Assembly: GCA_045587445.1 (NCBI GenBank)
Contig: JAZNCH010000013.1
Location: forward strand, 1-10,985
Length of the DNA stretch: 10,985 bases
Direction: 5' to 3'
DNA from: RGIG1995 sp045587445
GTDB lineage: Bacteria > Bacillota > Clostridia > Oscillospirales > CAG-272
Below the pieces are notes generated by a model that saw only the letters and a list, made by a program, of their open reading frames with translations, did not search any database and had not been told where the DNA came from. Of the stretch, positions 6,171 to 10,985 are shown in pieces. A program made the translations under genes and the position numbers. Numbering within the stretch: position 1 is the first letter of the stretch; every line of letters starts with the position of its first letter.

Positions 6171-7127
6171 ATGGATATACAGACAGCGAAACAAATCAAG
6201 ATAGCAGATTATCTGCACAGTCTGGGCTTTTCTCCGGTCAAACAGCAGGGGATAAACCTGTGGTATAAGTCACCGCTAAGGGAAGAAACGAAAGCATCGT
6301 TCAAGGTGAATACAGAACGTAACCAATGGTATGACTTTGCACTCGGTAAGGGTGGGAATATCATCGCACTTGCACAGGAACTTTATTGTTCCGACCATGT
6401 GCCATATCTCCTGCAAAGAATCGGAGAACAGACACTCAACATTCGCCCCGTGTCTTTTTCTTTTGGCAAGCAATCATTTTCCGAACCAAGTTTCCAACAG
6501 CTGGAGATTGTACCGCTTTCATCTCCTGCCCTGCTTGCTTATTTGCAGGAAAGGGGGATAAACATTACACTGGCGAAAAAAGAATGCAGTGAAGCGCATT
6601 TCACCCATCATGGCAAACGCTATTTCGCCATTGCCTTTCCCAATGTATCGGGCGGATATGAAATCCGCAACCGCTATTTCAAAGGCTGTATCGCACCAAA
6701 GGAAATATCCCACATCAGACAATCTGGAACAGCAAGGGAAACGTGCTATGTGTTCGAGGGATTTATGGACTATCTTTCATTTCTTACTTTGAGAATGGAA
6801 AGTTGTCCGAAATATCCCGAACTGGATAGACAGGATTATATGGTGCTGAACTCCGTAGCCAATGTTTCCAAAGCTCTCTATCCTTTGGGGAACTACGAGC
6901 GCATCCATTGTTTCTTTGACAATGACCGTGCGGGGATGGAAGCACTCCAACAAATCCGTATGGAATACGGCAGGGACTTATACATCCGTGACGCTTCGCA
7001 GACCTACAGCGGATGCAAGGACTTGAACGAATACCTACAGAAAAAGATAGAAAGGGAGAAGCTGGTTCAACCTGTCAAGAGGAAGCAAAATGTATCGGCG
7101 AAGAAACCGGGAGGCTTTCGGTTATAG
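6171..7127 (+). CDS. Toprim-domain DNA primase-like protein (CHC2-like N-terminus without cysteines)
   Basis: This 318-residue protein has a DnaG-type layout. Residues 1-70 resemble the CHC2 zinc-binding domain (IADYLHSLGF, SPLREETKASFKV, GKGGNIIALA), but the zinc-binding Cys/His positions are replaced, so zinc binding is probably lost. The Toprim domain (about 185-275) keeps Glu196 (FEGFMD), and Asp250 and Asp252 (FFDNDRAG), the expected metal-binding acidic residues. It lacks the DnaB-interacting C-terminal region of chromosomal DnaG. Related short proteins are standard in Bacteroidota mobilizable elements and probably prime the transferred or replicating single strand. The gene follows the hairpin pair, starts at ATG 6171, and its stop codon lies inside the first hairpin of the array before the relaxase gene. 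Confidence 0.85.
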   Translation: MDIQTAKQIKIADYLHSLGFSPVKQQGINLWYKSPLREETKASFKVNTERNQWYDFALGKGGNIIALAQELYCSDHVPYLLQRIGEQTLNIRPVSFSFGKQSFSEPSFQQLEIVPLSSPALLAYLQERGINITLAKKECSEAHFTHHGKRYFAIAFPNVSGGYEIRNRYFKGCIAPKEISHIRQSGTARETCYVFEGFMDYLSFLTLRMESCPKYPELDRQDYMVLNSVANVSKALYPLGNYERIHCFFDNDRAGMEALQQIRMEYGRDLYIRDASQTYSGCKDLNEYLQKKIEREKLVQPVKRKQNVSAKKPGGFRL

Positions 7128-7307
7128 CCCACTATAACTACACGCTTCGCTTACGTAGTTGTGGGCTCTCCCGAGGGGATTAGGGTTTTACCCTAATAAC
7201 CCACTCAGGGCGTTTCTCCCCTGAGAACCCAGAGCAAAGAGTGACCCTCTCTTTGCAATCTCCGCTTATGGGTTGCACCCCTAAGAACCCCTCTGCGAAA
7301 GCGAAGC
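7126..7307. repeat. Array of five hairpins with iterated 12-mers, candidate oriT
   Basis: Five consecutive hairpins fill about 160 bp. (1) AGCCCAC and AACTAC (7126-7141) pair with GTAGTT and GTGGGCT (7155-7167) with a 3-base bulge. (2) ATTAGGGT/ACCCTAAT (7179-7197). (3) CTCAGGG/CCCTGAG (7204-7225). (4) GCAAAGAG/CTCTTTGC (7234-7256). (5) CTTATGGGT/ACCCCTAAG (7265-7285, one mismatch). Hairpins 2, 3 and 5 end in related 12-mers: CCCTAATAACCC (7191), CCCTGAGAACCC (7219), CCCTAAGAACCC (7279). The loop of hairpin 1 (GCTTCGCTT, 7144-7152) is complementary to AAGCGAAGC (7299-7307). Its position just upstream of the relaxase makes it a candidate transfer origin; a structured mRNA leader is the alternative. 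Confidence 0.6.
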
Positions 7308-7349
7308 TGATTAAATGTACAACAATATACAAACAAAAAACAAATATCT

Positions 7350-8753
7350 ATGGCAACAAAATCAAGCATACATATCAAGCCCTGCAACATCGCATCGAGC
7401 GAAGCTCACAACAGGAGGACTGCCGAGTACATGCGCCACATCGGAGAGTCCAGAATCTATGTGGTTTCTGAACTCTCCACAGACAACGAGCAGTGGATAA
7501 ATCCCGACTTCGGCAGTCCGGATTTGCGGACGCATTATGATAATATCAGACAGATGGTAAAGGAAAAGACCGGACGTGCCATGCAGGAAAAGGAACGGGA
7601 ACGCAAAGGCAAGAACGGCAAAATAGTCAAGATTGCGGGATGCTCACCCATACGTGAAGGAGTGCTGCTTGTCAGGTCGGACACCACACTGGCAGACGTG
7701 CGTAAATTCTGTGAAGAGTGTCAAAGACGCTGGGGAATCACACCACTGCAAATCTTCCTGCACAAGGACGAAGGGCATTGGCTGAACGGTCAGCCGGAAG
7801 CGGAAGACAGAGAAAGCTTCAAGGTCATGGCCAGATGGTTCAAGCCGAACTATCATGCCCATATCGTTTTCGACTGGATGAACCACGAAACCGGAAAGAG
7901 CCGAAAGCTCAATGACGATGACATGATGCAGATGCAGACCTTGGCATCCGACATCCTGTTAATGGAGCGTGGGCAGTCAAAGGCTGTCACGGGTAAGGAG
8001 CATCTGGACCGGAACGACTTTATCATTGAGAAACAGAAAGCCGAACTGCAACGCATGGATGCAGCCAAACGGCACAAAGAAGAACTGATAAATCTTGCCA
8101 AGCAGGAACTGAAACAGGTAAAATCAGAAATACGCACTGACAAGCTAAAGAAGACAGCCACCACAGCAGCGACAGCCATAACAAGCGGTGTTGCTTCTCT
8201 TTTCGGAAGCGGAAAACTGAAAGAACTGGAACATGCCAACGAGAAACTGCAAGACGAGGTTTCAAAACGGAACACCAATATTGAAAAATTACAGAGCCAG
8301 ATACAGCAGATGCAGAAACAGCATGATACGCAAATCCACAATCTCAAGGAAATGCACAGACAGGAACTTGACATGAAGGAAAAAGAACTGTCACGGCTCG
8401 CCAGAATCATAGACAAGGCTTTCAGATGGTTCCCGATGTTCAGGGAAATGCTACGCATGGAAAAGTTCTGTGCCATGCTGGGGTTCACTAAAGAAATGAC
8501 TGAAAGTCTTTTGGTCAAGAAAGAAGCCCTGAAATGTAGCGGTAAAATCTATTCCGAGCAACACAGACGGAACTTTGATATAAAGGATGATATTTTAAGG
8601 GTGGAAAATGACCCTGACGATGAAAGCAGGCTGAACCTGACAATAAACAGGAAGCCGATTGCCGACTGGTTCATGGAACAATGGCACAGGCTCAGATACG
8701 GAACAAGGCTGCCACAACAGGAAGAAAGAAAAAGTAGAGGATTCAAATTGTAA
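7350..8753 (+). CDS. MobV-family relaxase (mobilization protein)
   Basis: This 467-residue protein would nick the element's oriT and lead the strand into a recipient through a helper conjugation system. MOBV (Pre/Mob) signatures are visible: His20-x-x-Arg23 (HNRR), His138-x-Asp-Glu with His143 (HKDEGH), and His169-x-His171 (YHAHIVF) as the metal-binding histidines. The relaxase domain covers about residues 1-220. The rest (about 225-355) is a long charged coiled coil (for example HANEKLQDEVSKRN), usual for MobV C-termini. An Ala/Thr-rich, weakly hydrophobic patch lies at about 268-290. No clear promoter was seen upstream; the hairpin array occupies most of the leader. The gene ends 20 bases before a bidirectional terminator shared with cfxA. 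Confidence 0.9.
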   Translation: MATKSSIHIKPCNIASSEAHNRRTAEYMRHIGESRIYVVSELSTDNEQWINPDFGSPDLRTHYDNIRQMVKEKTGRAMQEKERERKGKNGKIVKIAGCSPIREGVLLVRSDTTLADVRKFCEECQRRWGITPLQIFLHKDEGHWLNGQPEAEDRESFKVMARWFKPNYHAHIVFDWMNHETGKSRKLNDDDMMQMQTLASDILLMERGQSKAVTGKEHLDRNDFIIEKQKAELQRMDAAKRHKEELINLAKQELKQVKSEIRTDKLKKTATTAATAITSGVASLFGSGKLKELEHANEKLQDEVSKRNTNIEKLQSQIQQMQKQHDTQIHNLKEMHRQELDMKEKELSRLARIIDKAFRWFPMFREMLRMEKFCAMLGFTKEMTESLLVKKEALKCSGKIYSEQHRRNFDIKDDILRVENDPDDESRLNLTINRKPIADWFMEQWHRLRYGTRLPQQEERKSRGFKL

Positions 8754-8772
8754 TAGAAGCAAATTGATTAGT

Positions 8773-8814
8773 AATCTAAAAGCACTCCGATAACGATCAG
8801 AGTGCTTTTAGATT
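8773..8814. terminator. Bidirectional terminator between relaxase and cfxA
   Basis: AATCTAAAAGCACTC (8773-8787) and GAGTGCTTTTAGATT (8800-8814) form a perfect 15-bp inverted repeat with a 12-base loop. A/T tracts flank both sides of the GC core. The two genes converge on it, so it can serve both. Confidence 0.75.
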
Positions 8815-8845
8815 GTTTATCATTAATTATCAAAGCAAGTGCAGT

Positions 8846-9811
8846 TTAAGATTTTACCGAAGTCTGCATTAATAAAGAATATACTACAGCTGATATATGC
8901 GCAACATATTGTGACGCTTGTGATTCATTTCCCTTGAAATCCTTAACAAATACCGCTAAGGTATAGCTGACATTATTAGGCAGACATATATAGGCAACAT
9001 CATTGTGAGCTGCAAGAACGCCATTTTCATTAACATAACCTGAACCTGTCTTATGCGCTATAACAACCCCTTCTTTATCAAGAAGTGGAGCTGCTATCCT
9101 ATCTACACCTGTTTTGCATTCTTTTAACGTATTCTTAATGAAACTTTGTTTCTCATCATTGATAAGACCTTCAGTAAACAAACGATTCATCAACATTGCA
9201 GCACCAAGAGGAGATGTATAGTTAGAGTAAGCCTTGTTATGGTCAGCCGACATTTCCTCTTCCGTATAAGCTATCTGAAAACTTGAACGAGGGATGAGTG
9301 TGGCTATAAAACTATCTGTTTGAGCGACATTAACCATATCCTTAAACATAAGGTTGCTTGCATTGTTGTCACTCTGAGTAAGAGTATAACGCAGCAAATC
9401 TCTTACTGTCAATGATATGACTGGCCCTGAATAATCTTTCAGCATAGGACTCCAAGTCTTTGGGTCAAGTTTATCCCTATTTATATTTACCAAGGTATCA
9501 AGTGAAATTCCTTTATTGTCAAAGTCATTGCAAAGAGCTAATGCCTGATGAACCTTAAACACACTCATCATAGGATAAACACTCTTATTATTGACCTTAA
9601 CCGTATCTCTGTTATTAACAATAACCGCCACACCAATTTCACCAGGACAAGCTGAGACAATTTGAGAAATACTATCAGTCAAAACATTTGTTAAAGGAGG
9701 ATTTGCGCTATCTTTTGTCGCTGATTTATGGAACAATGAAAATACCAAGATGAAAATGCAAACTAAAGCTATACACAAAACTACGATTTGTTTTTTTCTG
9801 TTTTTTTCCAT
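8846..9811 (-). CDS. cfxA: CfxA-family class A beta-lactamase
   Basis: This 321-residue serine beta-lactamase hydrolyses penicillins and many cephalosporins in the periplasm. Length and sequence match the CfxA group known from Bacteroides, Prevotella and Capnocytophaga. Residues 1-30 are a basic stretch plus a hydrophobic export signal (MEKNRKKQIVVLCIALV); no lipobox cysteine is evident. Active-site motifs are Ser83-x-x-Lys86 (SVFK), Ser147-Asp-Asn (SDN), an omega-loop glutamate among residues 184-186 and Lys254-Thr-Gly (KTGSG). Tyr259 follows GSG, a position where CfxA alleles vary (Asp in some); Glu296 is another possible variant position. I do not assign an allele number. The start is the ATG at 9811, giving exactly 321 residues; an in-frame upstream ATG at 9859 overlaps the -7 promoter box. 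It is the resistance cargo of the element, transcribed against the relaxase. Confidence 0.97.
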   Translation of the reverse strand: MEKNRKKQIVVLCIALVCIFILVFSLFHKSATKDSANPPLTNVLTDSISQIVSACPGEIGVAVIVNNRDTVKVNNKSVYPMMSVFKVHQALALCNDFDNKGISLDTLVNINRDKLDPKTWSPMLKDYSGPVISLTVRDLLRYTLTQSDNNASNLMFKDMVNVAQTDSFIATLIPRSSFQIAYTEEEMSADHNKAYSNYTSPLGAAMLMNRLFTEGLINDEKQSFIKNTLKECKTGVDRIAAPLLDKEGVVIAHKTGSGYVNENGVLAAHNDVAYICLPNNVSYTLAVFVKDFKGNESQASQYVAHISAVVYSLLMQTSVKS

Positions 9812-9856
9812 GTTTATATTATTTATATTTGTTTGACGAGGATATTTATTTGCCGA

Positions 9857-9864
9857 CAAAGGTA
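9857..9864 (-). promoter_or_regulatory. cfxA promoter -7 box
   Basis: On the minus strand TACCTTTG matches TAnnTTTG and lies about 45 bases upstream of the cfxA ATG. It is the same 8-mer as in the tRNA-Ser promoter. The -33 position does not hold TTTG, so the promoter may be of moderate strength. Confidence 0.6.
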
Positions 9865-10091
9865 CATAACTTTACGGAAAAATATGTTTCTATAGTATAG
9901 AAATAAGCAACTGTGCGGAAAATCGAGCAAATAGAAAGTACACATCCATTTCGGAACATATTAGGTAAGTTAAACCTACATCTTATAAAATAAACTAAAA
10001 AAGAAAACTTGGCTATTTTTGCTTACTTTATTTTTTGCTACCCCAAAATGATTCATCTTAAATAATACACAAAACGCCCAGTTCTTCATTG
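9865..10091. other. AT-rich gap between cfxA promoter and right-end motifs
   Basis: Together with the cfxA leader this forms a 335-bp stretch without a gene. The stretch is AT-rich and has no coding frame of interest. One item stands out: TTTTGCTACCCCAAAA at 10033-10048 resembles TTTTGCTATTCCAAAT at 583-598 near the left end (13 of 16 positions). No insertion-sequence end was recognised. Confidence 0.5.
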
Positions 10092-10139
10092 TTGGGTGTA
10101 AAAAAGGGTGTAAATCTCGCAAATGCTTGATTTACACCC
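10092..10139. repeat. GGGTGTA motif cluster, candidate integrase-binding sites (right)
   Basis: TTGGGTGTA at 10092-10100 and GGGTGTA at 10106-10112 have the same 12-bp spacing as the pair next to the integrase. An inverted copy, TACACCC, lies at 10133-10139. The second direct copy and the inverted copy also form the arms of the tRNA terminator hairpin. The parallel with the left end suggests recombinase-binding sites. Confidence 0.45.
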
Positions 10140-10142
10140 TTT
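10103..10142 (-). terminator. Terminator of tRNA-Ser
   Basis: AAAGGGTGTAAATC (10103-10116) and GATTTACACCCTTT (10129-10142) form a perfect 14-bp inverted repeat with a 12-base loop. On the minus strand it begins 4 bases after the tRNA end and runs into a T-tract (the A-run at 10100-10105). Confidence 0.75.
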
Positions 10143-10146
10143 ATTG

Positions 10147-10231
10147 CGGAGAGAGTGGGATTCGAACCCCCGGATCCTCTCAGATCAACGGTTTTCAAGA
10201 CCGCCGCAATCGACCACTCTGCCACCTCTCC
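10147..10231 (-). tRNA. tRNA-Ser (anticodon UGA)
   Basis: On the minus strand the acceptor 5' strand GGAGAGG pairs with TCTCTCC (G7-U66 wobble), followed by discriminator G. The anticodon loop CTTGAAA (anticodon TGA) sits on stem GCGGT/ACCGT. A long variable arm (GATC stem around TGAGAG) marks a class II serine tRNA. The T-arm has loop TTCGAAT, with stem GGGGG/CCCAC carrying one G-A mismatch at 50-64. CCA is not fully encoded (GCA follows). It reads UCA and related serine codons. tRNA 3' ends are common integration targets, and the mobile element abuts this one. Confidence 0.93.
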
Positions 10232-10258
10232 AAATCCTAAGCGTTTGCTTTGGGATTG

Positions 10259-10289
10259 CAAAGGTAGGAATTATTTTAATATCTGCAAA
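10259..10289 (-). promoter_or_regulatory. tRNA-Ser promoter (Bacteroides-type)
   Basis: On the minus strand TTTG (10286-10289) and TACCTTTG (10259-10266) are separated by exactly 19 bases, a perfect -33/-7 consensus match, placed 27 bases upstream of the tRNA 5' end. Confidence 0.8.
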
Positions 10290-10361
10290 TTTTTTGTGCG
10301 GTTTTTTTGAAAATTTGCTCAAAAAAACCATGCAACTTTTATTTCACAATTTTACCAAAAC

Positions 10362-10387
10362 TTAACAATAACTCAATTTATTGTTAA
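10362..10387. repeat. Inverted repeat upstream of the sigma factor gene
   Basis: TTAACAATAA (10362-10371) and TTATTGTTAA (10378-10387) are perfect 10-bp arms with a 6-base spacer. It lies between the divergent tRNA-Ser and sigma factor genes, about 130 bases before the sigma ATG. A near-match to a -7 box, TAATTTCG, lies at 10410-10417. The repeat could be a regulator-binding site; no T-run supports a terminator. Confidence 0.45.
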
Positions 10388-10515
10388 TATTATTCCCACT
10401 CCTTCTTTCTAATTTCGCTGTTGGAAAAAACAAACAAATCTGGACTTAGCAATTTAAAGAGCATTTAAACATTTGTAATTAATTGGGGTTATTCAAATTA
10501 ATAATCTTGTGAATT

Positions 10516-10985
10516 ATGGGTAGCACAAATTTCAACAATGAGATTATTAACCTGGAGCCTGGTCTTACAAGATATGCATACAGCCTTACTGCTGATATGG
10601 ATGATGCGAAAGACTTGGTACAAGAAACTTATTTCAAAGCTCTTTACAATCAGGATAAATTTGATGAGAAGACCAACATCAAGGCCTGGATGTACACTAT
10701 TATGAAGAACACATTCATTAATGATTACAGACGCAGAGTAAAGAAACAGGCCATTTTCAATAAAGATGTTCAGGAGTTTGTACTTACCAGCAGACCGGCA
10801 CAGTCGAGTCCGGAGAGCGATTACAATTTCCGTGAGCTTACCGCCATGGTAAATTCATTGGAGCCAGAGTTCAGAATCCCATTCCAGATGCACGACAACG
10901 GATACAAATACCAGGAGATTGCGGACGAGTTGGGTCTTCACCTTGGAACAGTGAAAAGCAGAATACATTTTTCCCGACAGAAACT
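10516..10985 (+). CDS. ECF-type RNA polymerase sigma factor (partial, 3' end off window)
   Basis: The reading frame opens at ATG 10516 and stays open to the window edge (156 complete codons), so the C-terminus is missing. The protein has the two domains of extracytoplasmic-function sigma-70 factors. Region 2 covers about residues 15-80 (LTRYAYSLTADMDDAKDLVQ, then IKAWMYTIMKNTFINDYRRR), which binds core polymerase and the -10 element. Region 4 starts at about residue 105 with a helix-turn-helix (YKYQEIADELGLHLGTVKSR). No anti-sigma gene is visible within the window. It is divergent from tRNA-Ser and most likely belongs to the host chromosome rather than the element. The specific regulon cannot be told from sequence. 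Confidence 0.9.
   Translation, partial: MGSTNFNNEIINLEPGLTRYAYSLTADMDDAKDLVQETYFKALYNQDKFDEKTNIKAWMYTIMKNTFINDYRRRVKKQAIFNKDVQEFVLTSRPAQSSPESDYNFRELTAMVNSLEPEFRIPFQMHDNGYKYQEIADELGLHLGTVKSRIHFSRQK

Larger units (their letters stand above)
470..10146. mobile_element. cfxA-carrying integrative mobilizable element (approximate limits)
   Basis: The interval carries a tyrosine integrase, a helix-turn-helix protein, a RepA-like ATPase, a Toprim primase-like protein, a MobV relaxase and cfxA, and abuts tRNA-Ser at its right. This is the gene set of a mobilizable element that integrates by site-specific recombination and uses another element's conjugation machinery, since no coupling protein or mating-channel gene is seen. 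It is comparable in kind to Tn4555 and related cfxA elements of Bacteroides and Prevotella, but I cannot assign it to a named element. The exact ends are not proven: no long identical direct repeat joins the two sides. The limits given run from the tRNA-like remnant to the tRNA-Ser 3' end. Confidence 0.6.

Noticed and set aside
7853..8518. Long minus-strand frame (about 220 codons) inside the relaxase gene
   Set aside because: It is Ser/Cys/Phe-rich, the mirror of the Lys/Glu-rich relaxase coiled coil, and has no homologous motif.
8820..10091. Insertion sequence or gene cassette carrying cfxA
   Set aside because: No transposase, no terminal inverted repeats and no target duplication were found around the gene.
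10058..10261. Minus-strand frame of 67 codons at the right end
   Set aside because: It covers the tRNA-Ser gene and its terminator; it is an artefact of the tRNA sequence.

Overview
The window is Bacteroidota DNA, probably Bacteroidales. Three things point there: promoters fit the Bacteroides pattern TTTG-N19-TAnnTTTG (perfect before the integrase and the tRNA-Ser), most genes lack a Shine-Dalgarno sequence, and the gene families (Arm-type tyrosine integrase, DUF3853 protein, RepA-like ATPase, cysteine-free primase, MobV relaxase, CfxA beta-lactamase) are typical of mobilizable elements in this phylum. Nothing here fixes the genus.

Layout. Bases 1-641 carry no convincing gene. They hold a 102-bp tandem repeat (2.6 copies, cut by the window edge), a GC-rich hairpin, two terminator-like hairpins and a short sequence resembling a tRNA 3' end. 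A mobile element follows. Its first part encodes a tyrosine integrase (642-1925), a DUF1016/YhcG-type PD-(D/E)XK nuclease (1993-3291) and an unrecognised coiled-coil protein (3297-4331), closed by a terminator. A second block starts from its own promoter: a DUF3853 helix-turn-helix protein (4558-4866) and a RepA-like ATPase (4881-5957). Next come a pair of 68-bp-spaced hairpins, a Toprim primase-like protein (6171-7127), a dense array of hairpins (7126-7307) and the MobV relaxase (7350-8753). Convergent to the relaxase, and sharing a bidirectional terminator with it, is cfxA (8846-9811, minus strand), a class A beta-lactamase gene. The right side ends at an intact tRNA-Ser(UGA) gene and the start of a chromosomal ECF sigma factor gene that runs off the window.

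How it fits together. The integrase would insert and excise the element. The ATPase, primase-like protein and the hairpin pair between them look like a small replication module. The relaxase and the hairpin array upstream of it look like a mobilization module (relaxase plus candidate oriT). No coupling protein or mating-channel gene is present, so transfer would need a helper conjugative element. cfxA is the selectable cargo. The nuclease and its partner are cargo of unknown role.

The most interesting signals are non-coding: the hairpin array with three iterated 12-mers and a possible long-range 9-bp pairing before the relaxase; the twin hairpins between ATPase and primase; and a matching set of GGGTGTA motifs (12-bp spacing plus an inverted copy) at both element ends, which at the left overlaps the integrase promoter.
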